DNA of 64,000 bases from Verrucomicrobiota bacterium (GCA_016222805.1 JACRQG010000005.1:31967-95966), one strand, 5' to 3'; numbered from the stretch's first letter, positions 7,991 to 17,219 are shown. Translations and numbers: made by a program. The notes: generated from the letters alone by a model not told the origin.

Positions 7991-10054
7991 TCAGGCGACG
8001 GTGGAGAGGTGGCGTGAGGTGGCGGAGGGAACGGCGCGAATCGTCGCCTCGCCCAGCGCGGCAGACGCGCTCGCCGCGACGCCGCGACGCCGCAGGCCGG
8101 GAAGCCCGGGCAAACCCGGGGAGGCTTCGGCGTCCTGCAGGCCCTGTCGGCCCCGATTCGCATCACTGAAACTCTCGCTCGAGGCGCCCGATCCGGCCGG
8201 CAGCGTGCTGGTCACGTGCGTCGCCACCCGGAAGGAGCGATCGGTGCCCTCGGGAATCGCCCGGCATTCCTGCACCAGCGCCGCCCGCAATTCCGCGGAA
8301 TCCGTGCGGAACGTGGCGCGCAGTTCGTCCTCGCGCCGCTCGACATGCACGGCCAGTTCCGTGTCTCCGACGGTGAACTTGAGGCTCACCGTGCGGTGCT
8401 CCCCGCGGGCCAGTTGATCCGCGGCGTTCAAGGCCGCCTCCACCGCACGGCGCGCACCGGTGGCCGCCCACTCGAAAGACTCCCCGTCCCTGCCCGTTCC
8501 CGTGTCGGCGGCCCCGACCTCCGCCAACCCTCCCGCAGCCGGGGCGATGTCGGTCTCGGGCGCGAGACGGGACGAATGGACGAGGGCAGGCATGTGTCCC
8601 TGTTCGTTAGCAACCGTGGTGCCAAGCACAGGATACTCCCCCGCAAAGCCCTTCGCAGCAGCCGTTTCCCGTTCTTTCATCGCGGCTCCAACAGAGAATT
8701 CCCCCTGCTCGCGCATCGCCCCGTGGTGAGCGGCAATTTTTTCCGCCACACTCACCCGCGGATAGGCGCGCCCCACTGGCACGCCGCGGACGCGGCCGTT
8801 TTGGTCGATACCAATCGCCGCGACGGCACCCGTTTCGTGAGCCTGAAGTTCCGGCCGCATCGATTCAGCGGTGCTGCCCGTCGCTGCCTCCGTCTCGATC
8901 GCGGAGACCTCGGCTCGAATCGGAACTCCCTTCGGCAGCGGAGCTCCTGCCCGCAACACCGGCTCCTCAGCCGCCGCCGCGCGATCCGCCGTGACCGGGG
9001 AGGGACGCGTTGGCCAGGCTTCGCCCTTTGGCGCCGCCCCTGCCGGGCCGGCGAGGCGAAGGACGTCGTCTGCCGTCTCCACCGGAGCGGTGGCAACCAC
9101 CCCGAGTTGCGCGCCGACTTCGCTCGACGCGTGCTCTTCGGCCGCCGGGAGCCCTGCGGGGGCCAACGGCGCCGAGACCCGATCGTCGCGGCTGGGCGTA
9201 GTGCGCTGGCTGTTCAGCGACGGAGCCTGGCGTGCTCCAACCGGATTGGATCCCTGCCGCAAAAGACCCTGGGCTGCTGCCACAGGCACTTCTGGCACTC
9301 CCCCCGTTGGCCCGGTGGCGGCCGGCACGTCGGTTTCTTCCGGCTGGGAACAGTTCGTCCCCCGGGCGATCGGCTCTTCCACAACGGAAGGAACAAGCAG
9401 GAGCGGTGAGGAATCCGTCAGGTCATGGACTGCCAACGAGAGCGGCGTGGAAAGTGTCGAAGTCTCGACTGCAGCGACCGACACGGTCTCGTCGTCCGGC
9501 AACTCCGTTACCGGGGCCGCTGTTCCTCCGCCATCCGGTTGCAACCCTGCCGCCTTGCCTTCAGCCTCCGGACTCACGGTTTCGGCCGCATGCGTCGCCG
9601 ACGGGCGCAAGGTGCGGGAGGCGAGCGCAGACGCCGCCATCAGCCGGCCGCCTCCACTCGAAAGTGCGGCCACAGCGGTGGCAGGCTGGCCTGAGGTTAA
9701 GACCCCTCCAGTTCCCGCCGGCACCGGCTCGCCCTCACGCGGCCCGAGGGCGACAGTCACGCAGTCTGACTCGGTCCCGAGTTCCGCAACCGAATCGTGG
9801 GCCGCAACGGCGAACTCCCCCATCGCAAGGGGAGTGCCGGCCATCAGGCTGACGAAGCCAGCGAGACCAGGGCTCGACGGAGACGACGGAACCGTCCCTG
9901 GCATCGGGCTCGCGCTTTCCGGACTCGCCGGAGCAAGCAACTGCGCAAACTCGGGCGTCGCGACCGCGTCGGTCGGCGCCGCGGAGACGGGAGCAGCGGC
10001 GCCGAGCGTCGCGAGCAGGGGATCGGTGGGAAGCGTGGATGCGGAGAGTTTCAT
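7991..10054 (-). CDS. fliK: Flagellar hook-length control protein FliK
   Basis: FliK is the secreted molecular ruler that sets hook length and triggers the FlhB switch. The 687-residue product is mostly low-complexity, rich in Ala, Pro, Thr, Ser and Glu, as expected for the ruler part. Near the C-terminus (about residues 550-625) is a compact domain like Flg_hook: VSLKFTVGDTELAVHVERRE followed by LRATFRTDSAELRAALVQE. Longer than typical FliK (~400). The call rests on this domain and on the position before flgD-flgE. Confidence 0.87.
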   Translation of the reverse strand: MKLSASTLPTDPLLATLGAAAPVSAAPTDAVATPEFAQLLAPASPESASPMPGTVPSSPSSPGLAGFVSLMAGTPLAMGEFAVAAHDSVAELGTESDCVTVALGPREGEPVPAGTGGVLTSGQPATAVAALSSGGGRLMAASALASRTLRPSATHAAETVSPEAEGKAAGLQPDGGGTAAPVTELPDDETVSVAAVETSTLSTPLSLAVHDLTDSSPLLLVPSVVEEPIARGTNCSQPEETDVPAATGPTGGVPEVPVAAAQGLLRQGSNPVGARQAPSLNSQRTTPSRDDRVSAPLAPAGLPAAEEHASSEVGAQLGVVATAPVETADDVLRLAGPAGAAPKGEAWPTRPSPVTADRAAAAEEPVLRAGAPLPKGVPIRAEVSAIETEAATGSTAESMRPELQAHETGAVAAIGIDQNGRVRGVPVGRAYPRVSVAEKIAAHHGAMREQGEFSVGAAMKERETAAAKGFAGEYPVLGTTVANEQGHMPALVHSSRLAPETDIAPAAGGLAEVGAADTGTGRDGESFEWAATGARRAVEAALNAADQLARGEHRTVSLKFTVGDTELAVHVERREDELRATFRTDSAELRAALVQECRAIPEGTDRSFRVATHVTSTLPAGSGASSESFSDANRGRQGLQDAEASPGLPGLPGLRRRGVAASASAALGEATIRAVPSATSRHLSTVA

Positions 10055-10116
10055 GCGGGAAAGCCCTCCGTGGCCTCCGAAAGAGCCGGCGCCGATCCGT
10101 GGCGCGGGAAAGGGTC

Positions 10117-10734
10117 TCAGGTCGAACTGGCGGTCTTGGCCGCCTTCACATGACGAAGTTTTTCGGACAGGGTGGCGGCGCGCTTGGCCAGGGAACCGTC
10201 CGAGGCGGCGGTTTTCGCCATTTCCTCGAAAATCGCGCCGACGACCTCGGCCTTCATCAGGGCGAGGATCTTCACGGCGGTGGCGTCATCGATCTCCTTG
10301 AGGATCGCGACCGCGGCTTTGGGAGTGAGGCTGGTGTAGGTCTGCGAGAGCGCTCGCAGGTTCTTGGATTCGTCACTGGTGATCTCGACGACCTTGTCGC
10401 CGATCTCCTTGCGCAGCCGCTCGATCTCGGCCCGCATCTTCGCCAGCTCCTTTTCCTCGGCCGCAATGCGGCCGGCCCGCAGATCCAGCAGTTCCGCCTG
10501 CTTGCGCACGCGGGCCCGTTCCTCCTTCAGCTCGTTCGAGAGGTTGTCGATTTCGATTGTCCAGAAGTCCCAGCCGCGCTCGACGAGTTCCTCCGGCGCC
10601 TTGTTCACCACCACCACCATCGATTTCTCGATCAGGGGAACGAGGGCGCGGGCGCTGAAATACACGCCGACGCCGACGCTCAGGAAGATGCCGGCGGTGG
10701 CGGCGACGATCGGGTTCTGCAGTTTTGCATTCAT
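10117..10734 (-). CDS. motE: MotE-like protein (MgtE_N-type domain) of the flagellar operon
   Basis: A 205-residue product with one N-terminal membrane segment (about residues 9-33), a long charged coiled coil (about 60-118, rich in Glu, Arg, Lys) and a C-terminal helical domain containing LSQTYTSLTPKAAVAILKEI and AVKILALMKAEVVGAIFEEM, which is the MgtE-N/FliG-like motif. This layout matches MotE (YlxF) proteins, placed between fliJ and fliK in many flagellar operons and reported to stabilise the stator protein MotC or to aid export. Its stop/start overlap with fliJ (ATGA) supports co-translation. Exact function in this organism is inferred. Confidence 0.82.
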   Translation of the reverse strand: MNAKLQNPIVAATAGIFLSVGVGVYFSARALVPLIEKSMVVVVNKAPEELVERGWDFWTIEIDNLSNELKEERARVRKQAELLDLRAGRIAAEEKELAKMRAEIERLRKEIGDKVVEITSDESKNLRALSQTYTSLTPKAAVAILKEIDDATAVKILALMKAEVVGAIFEEMAKTAASDGSLAKRAATLSEKLRHVKAAKTASST

Positions 10735-11189
10735 ATCGCCACGAGTTCGGCGCGCCGCGCCGCCTGGCGCGTCGAGAATTCATCGTACTCCGCCTGCTCC
10801 TCGCGGTTGGTGGCGGCGCGGTGCAGCCCCCGGGCCTTCTGTTCCAGCCGCTTGACCACCTCGAGCTGGCGGTGCGCCTCGAGGTATTCATTGCGCCGCC
10901 GGTGCATCAGGTCGCGGGCCGTGATCATCGCGCGCTCCGCGTCGGCCTCGGCGGCCACCTCGCGCCGGTAGCCATTGAGCGTGTGCGCCTCCTCGGCGGC
11001 ATTGAAGCAGCCCTGGCGGCCGGCGAAGAGGCTGACTTCGAATTCCGCCACCCGGCGGCGGGTCGATTGCAGGAACTCCTCCGACTCTACGTAGGCATGC
11101 ACCGCGGCCGCGAAGGCTTCGCGGGCGCGGGACTCCCGGTGGGCCCGCAGGACGACCACCGGCTGCAGCGGGAAGCGAAAACGTTTCAT
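10731..11189 (-). CDS. fliJ: Flagellar export chaperone FliJ
   Basis: FliJ is the central stalk-like coiled coil of the export ATPase complex. The 152-residue product starts MKRFRFPLQPVVVLRAHRES, matching the usual FliJ beginning, and is otherwise one long charged helix with no hydrophobic span. Length is typical (~147). Overlaps with fliI upstream and motE downstream are both ATGA. Confidence 0.9.
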   Translation of the reverse strand: MKRFRFPLQPVVVLRAHRESRAREAFAAAVHAYVESEEFLQSTRRRVAEFEVSLFAGRQGCFNAAEEAHTLNGYRREVAAEADAERAMITARDLMHRRRNEYLEAHRQLEVVKRLEQKARGLHRAATNREEQAEYDEFSTRQAARRAELVAI

Positions 11190-12505
11190 GTGAGGATTTT
11201 CTTGAGTTGTCCGAAGGACTGGAGACGCGGGGTGTGCTCGTGGACTCCCTGCCGGAGGAAAGTCCGCAGCGGTTCGTGCAGGGCGATGGCCTGGTCGAGC
11301 GCGGCGTTCACGCCTTTCTGGTGGGCGCCAATCAGGATCAGGTCTTCGTTCTTGCGGTAGAGGGCCAGGTGCTCGCGGGCCTTCCCCGCCAGGGCGACCT
11401 CCTCCGGGGTGCAGACGTCGCGGGTCAGGCGCGACACGCTCTCCAGGACGTCGATGGCCGGGTAGTGATTGAAGTGCGCCAGCGTGCGCGAAAGCACAAT
11501 GTGGCCGTCGAGGATGCCGCGCACCGCGTCCGCCACCGGTTCGTTCATGTCGTCACCTTCGACGAGCACCGTGTACAACGCGGTAATCGCTCCGGTTTCC
11601 CCCGCCCCGGCGCGTTCCAGCAATCGCGGCAGCAGGGCGAAGACCGACGGGGTGTAGCCGCGCGTCGCCGGTGGTTCCCCGACCGCGAGACCGATTTCCC
11701 GCTGGGCCATCGCAAAGCGCGTCACCGAATCCATCATCAGGAGGACATTCTTGCCGGTATCCCGCCAGGCCTCGGCAATCGCGGTCGCCGTGAAGGCCGC
11801 CCGCAGGCGCAGCGGCGCCGGAGTGTCGGAGGTCGCGACCACCACGACCGCCCGCTTCATGCCCTCGGGTCCAAGGTCCTTCTCGATGAACTCCCGCACC
11901 TCGCGGCCGCGCTCGCCCACGAGGGCGATCACCACAACATCGGCCTCGGACGCGCGGGCAATCATGCCCATCAGCGTCGACTTGCCGACGCCGGAACCGG
12001 CGAACAACCCCAGCCGCTGCCCGCGGCCGAACGGTACGAAGGTGTCGATCGCCCGCACTCCCGTGGTAAAGGCGTGCTTGATTCGCTGCCGGCGCAACGG
12101 GTGGGGCGGGGCCGAACTGCCGCGCACAACCCGCTCGAGCGGCAACAATCCCAGGCCGTCATAGGGGCGCCCCAGGGCATCGAGCACCCGGCCGAGCATC
12201 TCCGGCGAAGTGCGGGGCAGCGGCGGGCGATCCGAGGCGGCGACCTCGCAGCCAACGTGCAGCCCTGTCGTGTCCCCGAGCGGCATGAGGAGCACGCGGT
12301 GTTCGCGAAAACCCACCACTTCGGCGCGCACGCTGAACTCGTCGCGCAACGAGCGCACGAGACAGAGCTCGCCCAGGCCGACATTCGGGCCGTCGGACTC
12401 GATCACGAGCCCCGCCACGCCCGTCACCGTGCCCACGCGCTGGACCGGCGGAAGGTGCCGGACCTGCGTGCGCAGCGTTTCGACGAGGGGAGCGACGAGG
12501 GACAT
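11186..12505 (-). CDS. fliI: Flagellum-specific export ATPase FliI
   Basis: FliI is the F1-beta-like ATPase that powers or primes export through the flagellar type III gate. The 439-residue product has the Walker A motif GLFAGSGVGKSTLM, the family segment VIALVGERGREVREFIEKDL, the Walker B region NVLLMMDSVTRFAMAQREIG and the TALYTVLVEGDDMNEPVAD segment. I start at MSLVAPLVETLRTQV (12505), which gives normal length and leaves a 10-bp spacer after the small upstream gene; an in-frame ATG 20 codons earlier would overlap that gene. Confidence 0.96.
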   Translation of the reverse strand: MSLVAPLVETLRTQVRHLPPVQRVGTVTGVAGLVIESDGPNVGLGELCLVRSLRDEFSVRAEVVGFREHRVLLMPLGDTTGLHVGCEVAASDRPPLPRTSPEMLGRVLDALGRPYDGLGLLPLERVVRGSSAPPHPLRRQRIKHAFTTGVRAIDTFVPFGRGQRLGLFAGSGVGKSTLMGMIARASEADVVVIALVGERGREVREFIEKDLGPEGMKRAVVVVATSDTPAPLRLRAAFTATAIAEAWRDTGKNVLLMMDSVTRFAMAQREIGLAVGEPPATRGYTPSVFALLPRLLERAGAGETGAITALYTVLVEGDDMNEPVADAVRGILDGHIVLSRTLAHFNHYPAIDVLESVSRLTRDVCTPEEVALAGKAREHLALYRKNEDLILIGAHQKGVNAALDQAIALHEPLRTFLRQGVHEHTPRLQSFGQLKKILT

Positions 12506-12515
12506 CGGAGCGAAC

Positions 12516-12707
12516 TCAGGCCTTGCCCCGCGTCGTCCGGCGCCGGCCGAACCGACCGACGACAATCGCGGGGAACATCGGGATGACCGGGGCGAGCGTC
12601 ACCACCGCTGCCAGCGACCCTTCCAGATGGAGGGGGCTGCTGGCTGGCTTGCGACCGGTGAAGTCGGCGGTGGCGACCGCTGGACGGGAGAAGGTGCTCC
12701 AGTTCAT
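12516..12707 (-). CDS. Small hypothetical membrane protein between fliH and fliI
   Basis: A 63-residue ORF beginning MNWSTFSRPAVATADFTGRK and containing one hydrophobic stretch (about residues 32-51, AAVVTLAPVIPMFPAIVVGR) followed by a strongly basic end. I do not recognise a family. It fills the otherwise unexplained 198-bp gap between fliH and fliI: its ATG overlaps the fliH stop as ATGA, exactly the coupling used by its neighbours, and its stop lies 10 bp before the fliI start. No Shine-Dalgarno is visible, so it would depend on re-initiation. Could be a chance ORF in GC-rich DNA. Confidence 0.45.
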   Translation of the reverse strand: MNWSTFSRPAVATADFTGRKPASSPLHLEGSLAAVVTLAPVIPMFPAIVVGRFGRRRTTRGKA

Positions 12708-13285
12708 GAGGGAAGGAGGTTGTGCTCGAGCGCCGCGAGCTTGGTCTGCAGCCGGGCATCCGTGAGGCCGAAGCGGCTGCGCACCTGGCAGTCGCCCGGC
12801 GTAAAGGTCGGTTCGGTGCGGATTCGCAGGCCCGGATAACGAGAGATCCAGGCCGGATTCAGCTTTTCCAGGAGCGCGGCATCATGGGCGGAGACGACAA
12901 GCTCGAGGTTTTCCCGCTCAGGGAACAACTCGCCGAGCGCTTCCTCGCAGATCCGCGACACCACCTCGGGAGACGGTTCGTAGCCGGCCAGCAGCCGCCG
13001 TGCGATCTCGAGCGCCAGCGCGGGCAGCGCCTCGCGGAGCTGGTTGGCCAGCGTCGCCTCGAGCGTCGAGAGTTTGCGAAAGACCCCGTCGCCGAGGTTC
13101 TGCATGTCCGACCGCAGCTCGACGATCTGCTGGTCCACCTTGGCGCGGGCGGCGTCGACCCCGCGGTGAAACGCCTCCTGCTCCAGGGCCGCGAGCTCGG
13201 ACTCGTTGACAAACCGCCCCTTCTGCCCGGGCAGGGTGGCGCCGGAGAGCGGGCGGTCGAAGGGAATCAGCTTGGCGTAGCTCAT
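12704..13285 (-). CDS. fliH: Flagellar export ATPase regulator FliH
   Basis: FliH dimerises on FliI and links it to the C-ring. The 193-residue product has a flexible N-terminus, a central charged helix (about residues 28-75), and a C-terminal domain (about 80-190) with ALALEIARRLLAGYEPSPEV and PTFTPGDCQVRSRFGLTDAR, similar to the V-type ATPase E-subunit-like fold of FliH. Divergent as is usual; position between fliG and fliI fixes the call. It starts 28 bp after fliG. Confidence 0.88.
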   Translation of the reverse strand: MSYAKLIPFDRPLSGATLPGQKGRFVNESELAALEQEAFHRGVDAARAKVDQQIVELRSDMQNLGDGVFRKLSTLEATLANQLREALPALALEIARRLLAGYEPSPEVVSRICEEALGELFPERENLELVVSAHDAALLEKLNPAWISRYPGLRIRTEPTFTPGDCQVRSRFGLTDARLQTKLAALEHNLLPS

Positions 13286-13313
13286 CGGGGAGGTTGCGTC
13301 GTTCGATCACGCC

Positions 13314-14333
13314 TCATGCGACGACGCTGTCCGCTCCGTCGGACTCGAGACTGATTTGCCCCTCCTCCTCGAGGCGACGCACCACCTGGATGATGGCATC
13401 CTGCGCGGCCTCGACGTCCTTGAGGCGCACGGGGCCGAGCATCTCGATCTCCTCCTTGAGGCTTTCGGCCGCCCGCTTGGAAATCGAGGCGTAGAACTTG
13501 GTCCGCAAGCCCTCGCTGGCCGATTTCATCGACACCGCCAGATTGGCCGAATCGACCTCGCGCAGCACCCGCTGGAGGTCGGCCGGCTGCAGCCGGTTGA
13601 GATCCTCGAAGCTGAAGAGCTTCTTGCGAATCGCGGCGGAGAGCGTCGCATTCCGCTCCTCCAACCGGGCCAGGAGGTTCTTCGAGGTCTCCTTGTCGAG
13701 TTCGTTGAGCAGGTCGGCGACCGCCCGGACCCCGCCGGAGTGGTGGAAGGACGGGCGAGCCTTGGTATCGTAGTGTTTCCCGAGGGACCGCGCGATCTTG
13801 CCCACCAGTTCCAGGGAGGTGCTCTCGATCGTGCCGAGGCGCTCGATGACCTCCTCGCGCAGATCGGGGCTCAACAGCCCGAACACCTCCGCGGCCTTCA
13901 CGCTGTCCAGGTACGACAGCAGGAAGGAAATCGTCTGGGGCTGCTCGTGCTTGACGAGGTTGAAGATCTGCCGCCCCTCCATTTCGGAGATGTCCCGGAT
14001 CACGTCCACCGAGGTTCCGACCGGACCCACGCGCCCGATGATGGACTGCGCCTTGTAGTCCCCTTTTGCGATTCCGAGGGTCTTTTGTGCATACCCGAGG
14101 CCGCCGAGCGCGGAGCCCGCTCCGTTGGCGACGAGGGTGGAAAACTCCTCCACCGCCTGCTTCTGGGCCGCGGTCGGGATGATGGAGAAGGTCGACATCT
14201 CCCGACACAGCACCTCGATCTCCGGATCGTCGAACTGGCGGAGCACCTCCGCGGCGGCTTCCGGCCCGATGACGATCAGGAAGACCGCGAGCTTCTGCAT
14301 GCGGTTGAGCTTCGAGTAATCAAAATCGACCAT
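13314..14333 (-). CDS. fliG: Flagellar motor switch protein FliG
   Basis: FliG is the C-ring protein that contacts the stator and transmits torque. The 339-residue product has the N-terminal FliF-binding domain (LNRMQKLAVFLIVIGPEAAA), the middle domain with an EHPQ-like motif that here reads EQPQ (HEQPQTISFLLSYL), and the charged C-terminal torque helix (residues ~280-300, KFYASISKRAAESLKEEIEM) carrying alternating Lys/Arg and Glu. Length is normal (~335). Confidence 0.96.
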   Translation of the reverse strand: MVDFDYSKLNRMQKLAVFLIVIGPEAAAEVLRQFDDPEIEVLCREMSTFSIIPTAAQKQAVEEFSTLVANGAGSALGGLGYAQKTLGIAKGDYKAQSIIGRVGPVGTSVDVIRDISEMEGRQIFNLVKHEQPQTISFLLSYLDSVKAAEVFGLLSPDLREEVIERLGTIESTSLELVGKIARSLGKHYDTKARPSFHHSGGVRAVADLLNELDKETSKNLLARLEERNATLSAAIRKKLFSFEDLNRLQPADLQRVLREVDSANLAVSMKSASEGLRTKFYASISKRAAESLKEEIEMLGPVRLKDVEAAQDAIIQVVRRLEEEGQISLESDGADSVVA

Positions 14334-14369
14334 GGCGAGGACTCGGGAAGGGGCGCGCGCGGGGGGACG

Positions 14370-15986
14370 TCAGTTCTTGTTCGCGGCGTTCGGAGAACCC
14401 GCGGCCACCCAGTCGCGCAGGGCGACGCCGACATTGGCCGGCTTCTGGCGGATCAACTCGTTGAGCAGTTCCGGGGTGACGGAGTTCGGGGAGTTGAGGG
14501 CCCGCGCCTGCGCATCGGGAGGCAGGGACAACACCTCGACCGGAACCGCCTCCGGCTTCTCCCGGGCCAGCATCCGCAGGAAGAGCAGCAACACCACCAC
14601 GGCGCCGCCGATGGCGACCCAGCGGCGCGCGACTTCGATCCAGCCCTGCAGCCGGGCCTCGCCGGTGGCCGCCACCAAGGCGTCCGGGAGGCGTTCGGCG
14701 GCCTGGAACGGCAACTCCTGCAAAGAGACGAGCCCCTCAAGCGACTGGCCGGAGGCCGGTTTCAGCCCCAGGGCATTGACCACGATCTGCCGGAGCGCAT
14801 CCAGTTCCTGCGGGGTGCGCTTCTGGACCTGGGCCTCGCCGACCTTGCCGTCGGGGCCCGGTGCCGGCACGACCACTCGCGGCGCGATGAAGACCGCGGC
14901 CGTGAGGTTGCGCACGGTCCCGGGGTTACGCGTCGTGTTGGTCACGATCTTGCTGATCTCAAAGGTGATGGTCTTGTTCTTGCGGTTCTGTTCGGAGACA
15001 TTCACCGGCCGGGCCTCGGCAGCGACACCCTGCGCCTTTTCGGGCACGTTGGCGCTGACCCCCGTCGCACCGCCCGACGTGCGCGCCTCGGTGGAGTTGG
15101 TGATGTCGTCGGTCTGCGTCTGCGATCGAATCACCTGGCTCTCGGGATCGTACTTCTCGGAGACCATCGTCGTCGCTTCGGTCTCAATCTCGGCGGAGAC
15201 GCGCACGACCGCGTTGCCGTGGCCAATGACGGTGGCGAGCATCGATTCCACCTTGCGGGCAAAATAGTCCTCGACCTGCTGGCGGTAGCGCATCTGCGAG
15301 GAGGCGTTGGAGAGCTGCGGATCCTGTTTCAGCTCCTCGGACAGCGTCCGGCCCCGGTTGTCGATCACCGCCACCTGGTCGGGGGAAAGCCCCTGGACGG
15401 CATTGGCCACCAGGTGCCGGATGGCATTGACCTGATCGGTCTCCAGGCGTCCCCCGCCCACGTCGACGAAGACCGAGGCCGTGGACTTCACACCCTGGTC
15501 GGTGAGCAACAAGCGGCTTTCCGGTTGCACAATCATCACCCGGGCCCCGCGCACGCCCTGGAGCTGCATGATGGTGCGCGCCAGTTCACCCTGGACCGCA
15601 CGGGTGTGGTTCGTGCGCTGCATGAAGTCCGAGAGGCCGAACTGGCTCTTGTCGAAAATCTCGTAGCCGACGCCGTCGCCGCTGGGCACGCCCTTGCCGG
15701 CCAGGTCCATCCGCAGCTTGTACACGGAATTGGAGGGAACCATCACCGCCGTGCCGCCGGCGGTCACCTGGTGCGGGATGTTGAGCGTCTGCAGGTGGCT
15801 GACCACCGCAGCCATGTCCTTCTCCCCGAGCCGCGCATAAAGCAGCTGCATGTCGGGCCGCTGCGACCACAACACGACGCCCACCAGGCCGCCGGCGACC
15901 GCGAGCGCCGCGACGACGAGCGACACCCGCTGGTTGAGTCCGAGCTGTTTCCACAACTCGAGGAGGGAGGAGGCGAAGTTCTTCAC
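14370..15986 (-). CDS. fliF: Flagellar MS-ring protein FliF
   Basis: FliF builds the MS ring in the inner membrane, the platform for rod and C-ring. The 538-residue product has an N-terminal membrane helix (about residues 20-40), the two YscJ/FliF ring-building motifs (ARLGEKDMAAVVSHLQTLNI; YEIFDKSQFGLSDFMQRTNH), a long periplasmic part, a second membrane helix (about 446-462) and a cytoplasmic C-terminus that should bind FliG. It starts with GTG; no strong ribosome-binding site is visible. Confidence 0.96.
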   Translation of the reverse strand: MKNFASSLLELWKQLGLNQRVSLVVAALAVAGGLVGVVLWSQRPDMQLLYARLGEKDMAAVVSHLQTLNIPHQVTAGGTAVMVPSNSVYKLRMDLAGKGVPSGDGVGYEIFDKSQFGLSDFMQRTNHTRAVQGELARTIMQLQGVRGARVMIVQPESRLLLTDQGVKSTASVFVDVGGGRLETDQVNAIRHLVANAVQGLSPDQVAVIDNRGRTLSEELKQDPQLSNASSQMRYRQQVEDYFARKVESMLATVIGHGNAVVRVSAEIETEATTMVSEKYDPESQVIRSQTQTDDITNSTEARTSGGATGVSANVPEKAQGVAAEARPVNVSEQNRKNKTITFEISKIVTNTTRNPGTVRNLTAAVFIAPRVVVPAPGPDGKVGEAQVQKRTPQELDALRQIVVNALGLKPASGQSLEGLVSLQELPFQAAERLPDALVAATGEARLQGWIEVARRWVAIGGAVVVLLLFLRMLAREKPEAVPVEVLSLPPDAQARALNSPNSVTPELLNELIRQKPANVGVALRDWVAAGSPNAANKN

Positions 15987-16030
15987 GGAGAGGTTGGGCG
16001 TGGATCAGGGCGGTGGAGGTGGCGCGGGAC

Positions 16031-16360
16031 TCAGACCTGCATGCGCATGAGTTCCTGGTAGGACTCGACGAGCTTGTTGCGCACCTCGACCATCATGGAG
16101 AAGGCGACCCCGGCTTCCTGCATCGCGATCATGCTCTGGTGAACCTGGCCGGTGTCACCGAGCAGCACCTCACGGGTGAGCGCGGCGGCCGTCTGCTGTT
16201 TGGTGTCCACCGCGGCCACCAAGCCATCGAGCATCTGGCCGAAACCGGTCGAAGGGGTGGCCGTCGGCGTTGCGACCGGCAGGGAGATCTTCGGGAGCGG
16301 CGCGTCGACGCGTTGGAGTGCGCCCGCCGCAATGGGATTGATGGAACCGAGGGGAGACAT
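16031..16360 (-). CDS. fliE: Flagellar hook-basal body protein FliE
   Basis: FliE is the adaptor between the MS ring and the rod. The 109-residue product has a variable N-terminus and the conserved C-terminal half with GDTGQVHQSMIAMQEAGVAF and EVRNKLVESYQELMRMQV, which is the FliE signature. Length is typical. Located between flgC and fliF as in many flagellar operons. Confidence 0.95.
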   Translation of the reverse strand: MSPLGSINPIAAGALQRVDAPLPKISLPVATPTATPSTGFGQMLDGLVAAVDTKQQTAAALTREVLLGDTGQVHQSMIAMQEAGVAFSMMVEVRNKLVESYQELMRMQV

Positions 16361-16388
16361 GGGGCGGGCAGGTGGCCGGGGAAGAAGG

Positions 16389-16805
16389 TTACTTGCCGAT
16401 TTCGATGGCCTTCATCGCCATCTGGCGCGCGTTCTTCACGACCGAGAGATTCGCCTCGTACGTGCGGGACGCGGTAATGAGGTCGACCATCTCGTAGGAG
16501 AGGTTGACGTTGGGCATGGTCACCAGCCCGTCGGCCGTGGCGTCGGGGTGCTGCGGGTTGAACACCTGCTGGCCGGGTGAACGGTCGTTGGAGATCGCGC
16601 CAATCTTCACGGACTGCAACGCGGGCCCACCGCTGACCCGCCGGATCAACTCGGTCTCGAAGGAGACGATTTGCCGCTGGTAGGGCCCGCCGTTGGGCGT
16701 GCGCGTGGTCTGGGCGTTGGCGATGTTCTGGGCGACGATGTCGAGACGGGTCTTGGAGGCGCTGAGCGCGCCCGAGGTGATGTCGATGCCGGCAATGAGG
16801 TTCAT
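16389..16805 (-). CDS. flgC: Flagellar basal-body rod protein FlgC
   Basis: Proximal rod protein of 138 residues. It has the rod-family N-terminus (ITSGALSASKTRLDIVAQNI, then ANAQTTRTPNGGPYQRQ) and C-terminus (VNLSYEMVDLITASRTYEAN), the two halves that form the axial coiled coil. The length and the YEMVDLITASRTYEAN end are characteristic of FlgC rather than FlgB or FlgG. Starts 16 bp after flgB. Confidence 0.95.
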   Translation of the reverse strand: MNLIAGIDITSGALSASKTRLDIVAQNIANAQTTRTPNGGPYQRQIVSFETELIRRVSGGPALQSVKIGAISNDRSPGQQVFNPQHPDATADGLVTMPNVNLSYEMVDLITASRTYEANLSVVKNARQMAMKAIEIGK

Positions 16806-16821
16806 GGGGCGGAGGCGGCGT

Positions 16822-17208
16822 TCAGACGACGCGGCCGGAGATGGCCATCTTCAGTTGCTTGAGATTCGAGGAGACCACTTCGGTGAGGTAGTGGTACTCG
16901 ACGGAGTTGCGGTTCATCGCGAGGAGCTCGCGCTCAATCTCCACCGTATTGCCGTCGGGTCGCACGGTGCGGGCCGCCGGATCCTCCACCAGGTGCGGGC
17001 TGACCGAGCTGACGCCCTTGGCCAGGTTCCCGGCCGACACCTGGGCGCGCAGGTGCTGGGCAAAATCGGTGCCGACCTCCAGCCGCCGAAAACCCGGGGT
17101 TTCCGCGTTGGCGACGTTCGTCGCGATCGCCTCGTGGCGGAGCGCAGTCGCATCCAGCAGCTTCCGCGCGAGAAGGTAGTTGGTGGACTGGAACACGGGA
17201 TCGATCAC
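16822..17208 (-). CDS. flgB: Flagellar basal-body rod protein FlgB
   Basis: Proximal rod protein, first gene of the operon. The 128-residue product contains the FlgB signature LLDATALRHEAIATNVANAE with TPGFRR directly after it. I choose the GTG at 17206-17208 (then IDPVFQSTNYLLARKLL) because it gives the normal FlgB N-terminus; a TTG 28 codons upstream would lie across the sigma-54 promoter. With that promoter, the transcript would begin only a few bases before the GTG, so translation may be leaderless or start at the next in-frame GTG four codons on. Confidence 0.92.
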   Translation of the reverse strand: MIDPVFQSTNYLLARKLLDATALRHEAIATNVANAETPGFRRLEVGTDFAQHLRAQVSAGNLAKGVSSVSPHLVEDPAARTVRPDGNTVEIERELLAMNRNSVEYHYLTEVVSSNLKQLKMAISGRVV

Positions 17209-17219
17209 ACCCGCGTTTA

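Noticed and set aside
13356-16061. A 901-codon plus-strand frame opposite fliG and fliF
   Set aside because: No recognisable domain and the minus strand carries two clear flagellar genes across it.
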